DNA of 41,355 nucleotides from Alphaproteobacteria bacterium (GTDB lineage Bacteria > Pseudomonadota > Alphaproteobacteria > Micropepsales > Micropepsaceae): assembly GCA_016792565.1 (NCBI GenBank), contig JAEUMK010000065.1, positions 1 through 41,355 of the forward strand, read 5' to 3'. The first letter of the stretch is position 1. Each line of letters opens with the position of its first letter. The notes under the pieces are model-generated. The model was given only the letters and a program-made list of their open reading frames with translations. It had not been told where the DNA came from and made no database searches. This document shows positions 7,765 through 15,538 of this stretch, one piece after another. The position numbers and the translations under genes are program-made.

Positions 7765-9567
7765 TCAGTAGCCCATCGCGGCGCCGTCCTTGCGGCTTTC
7801 CGAAGCGCCCCAGTAAACCCCGGTTACGGGATCGCGCATGATCGCCTGGTAGCCGCCGAAGCCGCCGCTGCCGGGCGCGGTGACGAAGCCGCGGCGCTCC
7901 AGCTCGGCCTTGGCCTCGGCCGGGATGCCGCTTTCCAGCTCCACCGTGCCGACGCCCTTGGCGGCCTCGCCGGTCGGCTCGGTCGAGCCGGCATGACGCC
8001 AGCGCGCGGCGTCACCCGCCTCCTGAACGCCCATGCCGAAATCGACCATGTTGACGATGATCTGGACATGGCCCTGGGGCTGCATGTCGCCGCCCATGAC
8101 GCCGAAGGAGAGCCAGGGCTTGCCGTCCTTCATGGCGAAGCCGGGGATGATGGTCTGGAAGGGCCGCTTGCCCGGCGCGTAGGCGTTGGGGTGGGCGGGG
8201 TCCATGTTGAACAGCTCGCCGCGGTCCTGGAACATGAAGCCGAGCCCGTCGGGCACGAGGCCCGAACCCATGCCGCGATAGTTCGACTGGATGATCGAGA
8301 TCATCATCCCGTCGCCGTCGGCGACGGTGAAGTAGGTGGTGTCGGCGTGCAGCGGCGCTTCGCCCGGCGCGACCGACGTCATCGCGCGCTTGAGGTCGAT
8401 GAGGGCGCGGCGCTCGGCGGCGTAGTCCTTCGACAGCAGCCAGTCCTGCGGGATCTTCGAGAAGGCAGGGTCGGCGTAGTAGCGGGCGGCGTCCTCGAAG
8501 GCGAGGCGCTTGGCCTCGATCATCGCGGCGAGGGCATCCGCCGAGCCTGGGCCCATGGACTTCAGGTCGAAGCCTTCCAGGATGTTGAGCATCTGGAGCG
8601 CGGCGAGGCCCTGCGCGTTGGGCGGCAGGCCGTAGACCCCGACGCCGCGATAGTCGATGCCGGCGGGCTCGACCCACTCGCCTTGATGGGCGGCGAAGTC
8701 CGCGAGCGTCAGGTCGGCGCCGATGCGCCTGAAATAGGCGTCGATCCGCTCGGCGATCTCGCCCTTGTAGTAGGCGTCGCGGCCGCCCTTGGCGATCAGC
8801 TCGTAGGTGGCGGCGAGGTCGGGATTGCGGAAGATCTCGCCGTGCCTGGGCGTCGCCCCGTCCACCAGATAGGTGGCGCGGGCATTGGCGAATTCCTCGA
8901 TGCGGCTGTCGCCCTTGTCGAACATGTCGCCGAGGCGCTGCATGTTGCGCTCAAGGTAGTAGGCGATGAGCTCGGTGACCGGGAAACCCTCGCGGCCGTA
9001 GCGGATGGCGGGGGCGAGCAGCTGGTCCATCGGCAGGCGGCCGAACTTCCCGTGCAGCGCGAACCAGCCGTCGACCGTGCCCGGCACGGTGACCGAGAGC
9101 GAGCCGAAGCCGGGGATCAGTGCGTCGGCGCCGAGCTTCGCCTTCATCTGCTCGTAGGAGCGTCCCATCGGCGAGCGGCCCGAGCCGTTATAGCCATAGA
9201 GCTTGCCCGTCTTCGGGTCCCAGACGATGGCGAAGAGATCGCCGCCGATGCCGCAGCCGGTCGGCTCCATCAGGCCGAGCGCCGCATTGGCGGCGATGGC
9301 GGCATCGACCGCGCTGCCGCCGGCCTTGAGGATGTCGATGGCGATCTGGGTGGCGAGCGGCTGGGCGGTCGCCGCCATGCCGTGCGTGCCGAGCACGGGC
9401 GCGCGGGTGGCGAAGGGCGCGCCGACGATGCGGTCGCCGCCGCCGATGGCGCGGTCGGTGGTGTTGGGCTCGGCGAGCGCGCCGGCGGTGAAGGTCATGG
9501 CGGCGATGAATCCGGCGGCAAGGAGGCGGGTGGCGGGAAGACGGGCGGGGGGAAGACGGGCGGTCAT
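7765..9567 (-). CDS. gamma-glutamyltransferase-family enzyme (YwrD-like)
   Basis: A 600-residue gamma-glutamyltranspeptidase-family precursor. The autocatalytic site is DTTYFTVAD, with Thr410 the likely nucleophile; classical enzymes have TTH here, and the DTTYF form together with QSNYRGMGSGLVP and FMFQDRGELF resembles the YwrD-like branch. Upstream it has GGSAVDAAIAANAALGL and PTGCGIGGD as expected of the large subunit. A signal peptide ends near ALA at residues 30-32, so the enzyme is probably periplasmic, acting on gamma-glutamyl amides such as glutathione. The start at 9567 places the signal peptide at the N-terminus; the same frame is open far upstream but those codons lie opposite other genes. 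The signal segment contains a small in-frame repeat. Confidence 0.93.
   Translation of the reverse strand: MTARLPPARLPATRLLAAGFIAAMTFTAGALAEPNTTDRAIGGGDRIVGAPFATRAPVLGTHGMAATAQPLATQIAIDILKAGGSAVDAAIAANAALGLMEPTGCGIGGDLFAIVWDPKTGKLYGYNGSGRSPMGRSYEQMKAKLGADALIPGFGSLSVTVPGTVDGWFALHGKFGRLPMDQLLAPAIRYGREGFPVTELIAYYLERNMQRLGDMFDKGDSRIEEFANARATYLVDGATPRHGEIFRNPDLAATYELIAKGGRDAYYKGEIAERIDAYFRRIGADLTLADFAAHQGEWVEPAGIDYRGVGVYGLPPNAQGLAALQMLNILEGFDLKSMGPGSADALAAMIEAKRLAFEDAARYYADPAFSKIPQDWLLSKDYAAERRALIDLKRAMTSVAPGEAPLHADTTYFTVADGDGMMISIIQSNYRGMGSGLVPDGLGFMFQDRGELFNMDPAHPNAYAPGKRPFQTIIPGFAMKDGKPWLSFGVMGGDMQPQGHVQIIVNMVDFGMGVQEAGDAARWRHAGSTEPTGEAAKGVGTVELESGIPAEAKAELERRGFVTAPGSGGFGGYQAIMRDPVTGVYWGASESRKDGAAMGY
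9535..9563. repeat. 15-bp tandem direct repeat in signal-peptide codons
   Basis: GGGAAGACGGGCGG occurs at 9535-9548 and again at 9550-9563, a period of 15 bases. On the coding (minus) strand it yields the five-residue repeat RLPPA/RLPAT at the very start of the gamma-glutamyltransferase precursor. The period is a multiple of three, so gain or loss would stay in frame. Confidence 0.8.
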
Positions 9568-9638
9568 GGCGACCTTTCGTGAAACGGCTGGCGTCGAGCC
9601 TAGCGCAGTTTCGCAGCCGCGCACGGCGAAAACGCTCC

Positions 9639-10787
9639 CTAACGCCCCGGCCAGGAGAGCCGGTCGAGGGCGGCGACGAGGCGGGCGATGTCGGCCTCGT
9701 CGTTGTAGAGCTGGAACGAGAGGCGCAGCAGGAGCCGGCCGCCCGCGGACGAGGCGGCGACCTGGACGCCCGCCTCGTACCAGAGCGCGCGCATGAGGGC
9801 CGGGCCGTCGTCCGGACGGGCGGGGCGCGACTGGGGCAGCGTCCAGGCGGCGAGGGCCGGGGCGTGGGGGGTGACGAGGCCGGCGCCCCGGTCGCGCAGC
9901 GCCGCATCGGCGAGGGCGATCAGCGCGGCGCGATGAGCGGTGAGCGCCGCGAGGCCGTAGCGCTCGACGAAATCGGCGGCGTCGGCGGCGGCGAGATAGG
10001 CGGTGACGTCGCGCGTGCCGACATAGTCGAAGCGGCGCGGATAGGGATCGGCGTTGTAGTGGCTGACGATCACCGGGCGGGTCGCGTCCTCGACCTCGGG
10101 CGCGCTGTAGAGCAGGCAGCAGCCGCGCGGCGCGAACAGCCATTTGTGGGCGTTCGACGCATACCAGTCGGCCCCGAGCGCGGCGACGCCAAGGGGGAGC
10201 TGTCCCAGCGCATGGGCGCCATCGACGAAGACCTTTGCGCCGGCCGCCCTGGCGATCGGCACCAGCGTCTCGACCGGGATCAGCTGGGCGGTCGGCGAGA
10301 CGATGTGATCGAGGATGACGAGGCGGGTGCGGGGGCTGAGCGCGGCGCGGAGGCCTTCGGCATAGGCGGCGTCCGTCATCTGGAGCGCGGTCGGGATCGT
10401 GCGCAGGCCGGCCCCGGTGCGCGCCGCCGTCAGCTCCGCCGCCTTGCGTACGGCGGCATAGGCGACATCGAGCAGGACGATCTCGTCGCCGGGCGCAAAG
10501 CGCATGGCATCGAGCACGACGGCCACCGCTTCGGTGAGGTTGGGCAGGAAGACGAGGCTCTCGCCCGGCGCGCCCATCAGGCGGCCGAGGCGGGCGGCGC
10601 TGGCGCGGGTCGCGGTCCAGATGGTCTCGCGGAAAAAGACGTCGGGCTGGGTCTCGACGGTGTCGCGCCATGCCTGCTGGGCGGCGCGCACGGGCGCAGG
10701 CGTCGCGCCGAACGAACCGTGGTTGAGAAAGGCCGCGCCCGGCTGGAGCAGGAAGAGATCGCGGGCGGCGGCGCCGAGTGGGGGCAT
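9639..10787 (-). CDS. class-V aminotransferase-fold PLP enzyme (isopenicillin N epimerase / cysteine desulfurase-like)
   Basis: A 382-residue fold-type I PLP enzyme. Key features are LNHGSFGATP at residues 21-30 (typical of the isopenicillin N epimerase-like branch), VDGAHALGQ with Asp189 contacting the pyridine nitrogen, and SNAHKWLFAPRG with Lys215 as the Schiff-base lysine. The C-terminal small domain ends with RLSFQLYND. Cytoplasmic. The start at 10787 lies 2 bases after the stop of the methyltransferase gene, so the two are transcriptionally coupled. Reaction not certain: relatives epimerise, desulfurate or cleave amino acids. Confidence 0.88.
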   Translation of the reverse strand: MPPLGAAARDLFLLQPGAAFLNHGSFGATPAPVRAAQQAWRDTVETQPDVFFRETIWTATRASAARLGRLMGAPGESLVFLPNLTEAVAVVLDAMRFAPGDEIVLLDVAYAAVRKAAELTAARTGAGLRTIPTALQMTDAAYAEGLRAALSPRTRLVILDHIVSPTAQLIPVETLVPIARAAGAKVFVDGAHALGQLPLGVAALGADWYASNAHKWLFAPRGCCLLYSAPEVEDATRPVIVSHYNADPYPRRFDYVGTRDVTAYLAAADAADFVERYGLAALTAHRAALIALADAALRDRGAGLVTPHAPALAAWTLPQSRPARPDDGPALMRALWYEAGVQVAASSAGGRLLLRLSFQLYNDEADIARLVAALDRLSWPGR

Positions 10788-10789
10788 GG

Positions 10790-11980
10790 CTAGTCCAGCG
10801 CGAAGACCAGGGCCTTGAGATAGGCGGTCTCGGGCAGATGGGGATGGACGGGATGGTCGACATCGGCGCCGCTCGACCGCAGCAGGCGGGCCGGGCGCTT
10901 CGCCTGATGGATGCCGGCGGCGCATTCGGCGTGGAAGCGGGCCGCATCGATGTGGTGCGAGCAGGAGCCGAGCACCAGCGTGCCGCCGGGCTCGACCACC
11001 GAAGCGGCGGCGCGGGCGAGCTTGCGGTAGGCGCGGGCGGCCGGCTCGATGTCCTTGCGCGACTTGGCGAAGGCCGGCGGGTCGGCGATCACGAGGCCGA
11101 ACCTGACGCCCTGCGCCGCCATGTCGTCGAGGGCCTCGAAGGCGTCGGCCTTGCGCAGGCCGAGCTTCGCCTCGAAGCCGCTGGCCGAGGCCGCCTTGCC
11201 GGCGAGGCCGAGGGCCTTTTCCGAGGCGTCGATGCAGAGCGCCTCGCTCGCCCCGGCCGCCAGCGCGGCGAGCGCGAAGCCGCCGGCGTGGCTGAAGACG
11301 TCGAGCACCGAGAGGTTCTTGGCGAAGCGGGCGGCGAAGGCGCGGTTCTCGCGCTGGTCGTAGAACCAGCCGGTCTTCTGGCCGGTCATCGGGTCGCAAA
11401 GGAAGGTCGCGCCGTTCTCCTTGAAGGCGATCTCGCCCGGCTCCTCGCCATAGGCGAGGGCGGTGAGCGAGGGCAGGCCTTCGAGGGTGCGGGCCTGGAA
11501 GTCGTTGCGCAGGACGATGGCGCGCGGCTCGAAGACGCGCCTGAGCGCCGCGACGATGATGTCGGTGCGCACATCCATGCCGGCCGCGCCCATCTGGACC
11601 GAGAGCACGTCGCCGTAGCGGTCGACGACGAGGCCGGGCAGGCCGTCGGCCTCGGCGTGGGCGACGCGGTAGAAGGGCGTCGGAAAGAGCCGGGCGCGGA
11701 TCGCGTCGGCGCGGGCGAGGCGGGCGGCGAAGAAGTCGGCGTCGAGCGCGGTGCCGGGCTCGGACGAGACGAGGCGGGCGGCGATCAGCGTCTTGCCGTT
11801 GAAGATCGCCGTGCCGAGCGGCGTGCCGTCGTCGAGCACGACATCGACCGCCTCGCCGGGATCGAGCGCCTTCATCTCGGCGTCCATGACGATTTCGTTG
11901 GAGAAGATCCAGGGACTGCCGGCGCGGGCGCGTTTGCCCTCGCGGGGTTTGATCTTCATCGTGGGATGTATGAGGGCCAT
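10790..11980 (-). CDS. class I SAM-dependent rRNA methyltransferase, RlmI-like (PUA + methyltransferase)
   Basis: A 396-residue protein with an N-terminal PUA domain (KPREGKRARAGSPWIFSNEI) and a C-terminal Rossmann methyltransferase domain. The RlmI-type signature GQKTGWFYDQRENR is present, followed by VLDVFSHAGGF (SAM motif I) and DPPAFAKS (motif IV). RlmI methylates C1962 of 23S rRNA to m5C; unlike true m5C enzymes the family's catalytic details differ, so the exact target is by family only. ATG at 11959 (MKIKPREG) is an alternative start seven codons in. It sits 45 bases downstream of ahpD and 2 bases before the PLP-enzyme gene. Confidence 0.9.
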   Translation of the reverse strand: MALIHPTMKIKPREGKRARAGSPWIFSNEIVMDAEMKALDPGEAVDVVLDDGTPLGTAIFNGKTLIAARLVSSEPGTALDADFFAARLARADAIRARLFPTPFYRVAHAEADGLPGLVVDRYGDVLSVQMGAAGMDVRTDIIVAALRRVFEPRAIVLRNDFQARTLEGLPSLTALAYGEEPGEIAFKENGATFLCDPMTGQKTGWFYDQRENRAFAARFAKNLSVLDVFSHAGGFALAALAAGASEALCIDASEKALGLAGKAASASGFEAKLGLRKADAFEALDDMAAQGVRFGLVIADPPAFAKSRKDIEPAARAYRKLARAAASVVEPGGTLVLGSCSHHIDAARFHAECAAGIHQAKRPARLLRSSGADVDHPVHPHLPETAYLKALVFALD

Positions 11981-12025
11981 GGGCGGGCTTCTATCCCGCC
12001 GGGGCGACGAGCGATAGGGCGGCGC

Positions 12026-12577
12026 CTACTCCGCGGCGAGCGGCAGGGCGGCGGCCGATGCGGCTTCGGCGTCGAGCACGGTGGCGGCGGCCTGCACGAC
12101 GGCGGCGATGCGGACCGCCGTCTGCACCGCTTCGGGGGTGAGGCCGAGATCGCGGGCCGTGCGGGCGTGGCCATCGGCGCAGACGCCGCAGCCGTTGACC
12201 GCCGAGACGGCGACCGACCACAGTTCGAAATCCTGCTTGTCGGTTCCCGTGCATCCGAGCGCATTCATGCGCAGCCGGGCGGGGAGCCTGTCGTAGTCGT
12301 TCGAGGGGCGCTGGGTGAAACGGTAGTAGACGTTGGTCATCGCCGTGACGGCCGCACAGGCCTTGGCCGCTTCAAGCGCCGGGGCCGAGAGACGGGGCGC
12401 GAACTCGGCGAGCAGGGCGGCCGAGACGACCGGATTGCGGGCGGCGATCGCGGCGGCGACGAAAGCCCCTGCCCGCTGCTGCTCGCCGAGCACCGGGTCG
12501 GCGGCGAGGGCGGCGAGATTGTGGGCGATGTCCCGGGCATAACGGGGAAGCGCATCGCGCAGCTTTTGCAGGGACAT
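12026..12577 (-). CDS. ahpD: alkyl hydroperoxidase AhpD
   Basis: A 183-residue protein aligning closely in memory with Mycobacterium AhpD (MSLQKLRDALPRYARDIAHN at the N-terminus). AhpD is a cytoplasmic thiol peroxidase and reductant of AhpC. Active-site residues fall at the same numbers as in the mycobacterial enzyme: Glu118, Cys130, Cys133 and His137 in NGCGVCADGH. The relay His132 is replaced by Val, so peroxidase efficiency may differ. The start at 12577 matches the family's N-terminus and has AGAAGG upstream; the frame stays open to a GTG at 12724, so an N-terminal extension cannot be excluded. It is divergent from oxyR, which presumably controls it. No ahpC is visible in the window. Confidence 0.93.
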   Translation of the reverse strand: MSLQKLRDALPRYARDIAHNLAALAADPVLGEQQRAGAFVAAAIAARNPVVSAALLAEFAPRLSAPALEAAKACAAVTAMTNVYYRFTQRPSNDYDRLPARLRMNALGCTGTDKQDFELWSVAVSAVNGCGVCADGHARTARDLGLTPEAVQTAVRIAAVVQAAATVLDAEAASAAALPLAAE

Positions 12578-12719
12578 CGGCGCTTGAGCCTTCTGCGGAC
12601 CTGAGGGGGCCGGCGGCACGAACCGATGGAGGCCGATCCGCGCCGCCGCCTTGGCCGGCGGGGAGGGTTTGGGGAGAGACACCGCCGACCGGAAACCGTT
12701 GACGGGGAGTGGCATAGAC

Positions 12720-12744
12720 CTCACTTTCCAATCAGCAAAGTGAG
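12720..12744. promoter_or_regulatory. inverted repeat, candidate OxyR operator between ahpD and oxyR
   Basis: CTCACTTT (12720-12727) and AAAGTGAG (12737-12744) form a perfect 8-bp dyad with a 9-base spacer, 30 bases before the oxyR start. LysR-family regulators bind such dyads in divergent promoters. It does not match the enterobacterial OxyR ATAG-spaced consensus well, so assignment to OxyR is by position only. Confidence 0.55.
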
Positions 12745-12774
12745 TAATTTTTGTCTAACTGATCGGATACATCG

Positions 12775-13680
12775 ATGGACCGCCTCCCCACCCTGCGCCA
12801 GCTGCAGCACTTCATCGCCTTGAGCGAGCATCTGCATTTCGGGCGGGCGGCTTCTGCGATCCATGTCACGCAATCGACACTGAGCGCCAGCCTGAAGGAG
12901 CTGGAAGCCATTCTGGGGGCCCCGCTGGTCGACCGGACCAAGCGATCGGTGGTGCTGACGCCGATCGGGCACGAGATCGCGGGGCGGGCCAGGCTGCTGC
13001 TGGCCGAGGCGGAAGACCTGACCCAGGCGGCGAAGGCCGTGCGCGCCCCGCTGAGCGGCGCGATCCGGCTCGGCGTCATCCCGACGGTCGCGCCCTTCGT
13101 GCTGCCCTATGTCCTGCCCCAGCTGCGCCGCCGCTATCCCTCGCTGCTGCTCTTCCTGGTGGAAGACCTGACCGAGCGGCTGGTGACCTCGCTGCGCGAC
13201 GGGGCGCTGGACGCGGCGCTGATCGCCTTGCCCTTCGACACGCCGGGACTGGAGACGGCGACGCTGTTCAACGACCCGTTCGTGCTCGCCGCCCGGGCGG
13301 ATCATCCGCTGATGGCGGGCAAGACTCCTTCCGACGAGGCGGTGCAGGCCGAGCGGCTGCTGCTGCTGCGCGACGGGCACTGCATGCGCGATCACGCGCT
13401 GTCGGCCTGCGGCGTCCATGCGCCGCGTCACGATGACGCCTTCGAGGCGACCAGCCTGATGACGCTGGTGCAGATGGTCGACAACGGGCTCGGCGTCACG
13501 CTGCTGCCGCAGATGGCCGTGGCGCGCGGCCTGCTGAAAGGCACCAACCTGGCGACGCGTCCCTTGTCGGGCGATGCGCCGGCGCGCGAAATTGCGCTGG
13601 TCTGGCGCAAGGGTACGCTCAGGCGCGCCGAGTTCGAGCTGCTGGGCCGCGAGTTCAAGGCGCTGGCGAAGATCAAATAG
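12775..13680 (+). CDS. oxyR: LysR-family hydrogen peroxide sensor OxyR
   Basis: A 301-residue LysR-type regulator. The N-terminal winged helix (LRQLQHFIALSEHLHFGRAA, then TQSTLSASLKELE) occupies residues 7-66. The C-terminal sensor domain carries LLLLRDGHCMRDHALSAC, placing Cys203 and Cys212 nine residues apart exactly as Cys199/Cys208 of E. coli OxyR, with GHC and the basic residue around the first cysteine conserved. That pair forms the peroxide-induced disulfide. Divergent from ahpD and 11 bases upstream of a GST-like gene. GGA at 12765-12767 is the likely ribosome site. Confidence 0.93.
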   Translation: MDRLPTLRQLQHFIALSEHLHFGRAASAIHVTQSTLSASLKELEAILGAPLVDRTKRSVVLTPIGHEIAGRARLLLAEAEDLTQAAKAVRAPLSGAIRLGVIPTVAPFVLPYVLPQLRRRYPSLLLFLVEDLTERLVTSLRDGALDAALIALPFDTPGLETATLFNDPFVLAARADHPLMAGKTPSDEAVQAERLLLLRDGHCMRDHALSACGVHAPRHDDAFEATSLMTLVQMVDNGLGVTLLPQMAVARGLLKGTNLATRPLSGDAPAREIALVWRKGTLRRAEFELLGREFKALAKIK

Positions 13681-13691
13681 GGGGAGAAGCG

Positions 13692-14702
13692 ATGTCTGAC
13701 GTCTATCGGCTCTACGGCGCGGAGCTGTCGCCCTATTCGGTCAAGGTGCGCTCGTATCTGCGCTACAAGGGCCTGCCGCATCGCTGGATCGTGCGCGGCG
13801 CGGCGACCCAGGGCGAGTTCCAGGCCTACGCCAAGCTGCCGCTGATCCCGCTGCTGGTCACGCCCGAGAACGAGGCGATGCAGGATTCGACTCCGCTCAT
13901 CGAGGAGCTGGAGCGCCGCCATCCCGAGCCCGCGCTGCAGCCGGGCGACGCGCCGCGCGCCTTTCTCTCGGCCCTGATCGAGGAATACGCCGACGAATGG
14001 GGCAACAAGGCGATGTTCCACTATCGCTGGAGCTTTGAGGCCGACCGCCTGTCGGCGGCGTGGCGGATCGCCGGTTCGATCCTGGGCCCCGATGCGGCGC
14101 AGAGCGATCTGCAGCAGGCCGCCGCCGGAATCGTCCAGCGCATGGTGCCGCGCCTGGCGCTGGTCGGCAGCCATGCCGGGACGAAGGACCTGATCGAGTC
14201 CTCGTTCCGCCGCCAGCTGGAGATCGCCGAGGCGCATCTGGCGTCGCGGCCGTTCCTGTTCGGCAAGCGGCCGGCGCTCGCCGATCTCGGCTTCGCCGCG
14301 CAGCTCTACGAGCTGTCGACCGACCCGACGCCGCAGGCGCTGATGCAGCACTTCCCCGGCGTGCTCGCCTATGTGGCGCGGATGAACGCGCCGCGCGCCG
14401 AGGGCGGCTTCGAAGGCTGGGAGACGCTGAGCCCGACGCTGACGCCGCTGCTGCGCGAGGAAGTGGCGCGCTACTACCTGCCCTGGGCGCACGCCAATGC
14501 GATCGCGGTGAAGAATGACAGCCGCTCGTTCGAAATCGATCTGGGGGGGCGGCGCTATTCGCAGGCGCCGCAGAAATATCATGTGAAGTCGCTGGCCGTC
14601 ATTCGCGCCAAGGCGGCCGCCGCGCTGGCTGCGGCGCCAGGCCTCGCCGACGTGCTGAAGGACGCCGGCTGCTACGACCTCCTGACGGTTCCGCCGGGCT
14701 GA
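13692..14702 (+). CDS. glutathione S-transferase-like protein
   Basis: A 336-residue protein with an N-terminal thioredoxin-like GST domain (YGAELSPYSVKVRSYLRYKG, then a proline-containing KLPLIPLLVTPENEAMQDS loop typical of the glutathione site) and a longer-than-usual all-helical C-terminal part to about residue 250. The last 80 residues are extra relative to plain GSTs (about 200-230 residues). It follows oxyR by 11 bases with GGGGGAG before its ATG, so it is probably co-transcribed with the peroxide sensor and may help with peroxide or electrophile defence. Substrate unknown. Confidence 0.85.
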   Translation: MSDVYRLYGAELSPYSVKVRSYLRYKGLPHRWIVRGAATQGEFQAYAKLPLIPLLVTPENEAMQDSTPLIEELERRHPEPALQPGDAPRAFLSALIEEYADEWGNKAMFHYRWSFEADRLSAAWRIAGSILGPDAAQSDLQQAAAGIVQRMVPRLALVGSHAGTKDLIESSFRRQLEIAEAHLASRPFLFGKRPALADLGFAAQLYELSTDPTPQALMQHFPGVLAYVARMNAPRAEGGFEGWETLSPTLTPLLREEVARYYLPWAHANAIAVKNDSRSFEIDLGGRRYSQAPQKYHVKSLAVIRAKAAAALAAAPGLADVLKDAGCYDLLTVPPG

Positions 14703-14705
14703 TCG

Positions 14706-15467
14706 TCAGCCGGCGAGGAGCGGGGCGGGGGCGCGCGGAAGATGGGCCCACTGATCCGGGTCGTGGCCGGCGATGATGCGCGCGCCGCGATCGCAAAGCG
14801 CCTTCAGCCGGGCGATCGAGCGCAGCTGCTCTTCGCGGTCGTGGGCGAAGCCGGGCAGTTTCAGGTCGCTCAGCGTGCGGTGGAAGTAGCAGCAATCGCC
14901 GGCCAGCACGGTATCGCCGCCGTCGCAGGCGAGCCTGAGCGACTGGTGTCCGGCGGTGTGGCCGTAGGTCGGCAGCAGCACCGCCGAACCGTCGCCGAAA
15001 AGGTCGTGCTCGCCCTCTACCTCCAGCACGTCGCGGCCGTCGAGCATGGTCAGCGGATCGAAGCCCTCCTTCGGCGGTCCGGCGGCGCGGGCGGCCGCGG
15101 CCTCGCGCTTCTGCACGACGATGCGGGCGTTGGGCAGCAGGGCGTTGCCGGCGCAATGGTCGAAATGGAGGTGGCTGTTGACGACCAGATCGATCGAGGC
15201 GGGATCGACATCCATCGCCTCGAGCTGACGGTCGATAGCCTGTTCGGGCGTGAAGTCGGCCTTGAAGACCCCTGCGAGATAGCGCCCGATCGCGGCCTGG
15301 GGATCGGTGCGCAGGCCGGCCGGCATCCCGGTGTCGAACACGGCGCGGCCCCTGGGGTGGTCTATCAGATAGGCCGGGACCGGCACCTTCGCCTCGCCCG
15401 CGCCGCCCTCGACGAAGGCCTCCATCGGGGCGGTCAGCCAGCCGCAGACGAAACCGTAGACCTTCAT
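14706..15467 (-). CDS. metallo-beta-lactamase-fold lactonase, AHL-lactonase (AiiA/AttM)-like
   Basis: A 253-residue metallo-hydrolase with all zinc ligands: HLHFDH (His99, His101, Asp103, His104), TYGHTAGH (His170), GDCCYF (Asp191) and AGHDPDQW (His235). The overall layout, with VVNSHLHFDHCAG and GHTAGHQSL, matches N-acyl homoserine lactonases and gamma-butyrolactonases rather than glyoxalase II. Cytoplasmic, no signal peptide. Converges with the GST-like gene with only 3 bases between stops and is divergent from the threonine aldolase gene. Activity on signal lactones is inferred from the family. Confidence 0.88.
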   Translation of the reverse strand: MKVYGFVCGWLTAPMEAFVEGGAGEAKVPVPAYLIDHPRGRAVFDTGMPAGLRTDPQAAIGRYLAGVFKADFTPEQAIDRQLEAMDVDPASIDLVVNSHLHFDHCAGNALLPNARIVVQKREAAAARAAGPPKEGFDPLTMLDGRDVLEVEGEHDLFGDGSAVLLPTYGHTAGHQSLRLACDGGDTVLAGDCCYFHRTLSDLKLPGFAHDREEQLRSIARLKALCDRGARIIAGHDPDQWAHLPRAPAPLLAG

Positions 15468-15538
15468 CGCGTTTCCCCTGACGAACGACGCCCCGTCATG
15501 TTAGGCGAACGCGGCGACACAGGCGAGGCGGAGCGGGG

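Noticed and set aside
5562-7841. Very long plus-strand open frame opposite the penicillin-acylase gene
   Set aside because: It is antisense to a clear enzyme, its product is low-complexity Arg/Gly/Glu/Asp-rich, and it shows no family motif. High G+C makes such antisense frames common.
7765-10947. Possible fusion of gamma-glutamyltransferase with an upstream 460-residue region
   Set aside because: The upstream codons are out of frame with two real genes on the same strand and are low-complexity; a signal peptide begins exactly at 9567.
15468-15538. Riboswitch (for example glycine) before the threonine aldolase gene
   Set aside because: The 71-base divergent gap is too short and shows no recognisable aptamer pairing.
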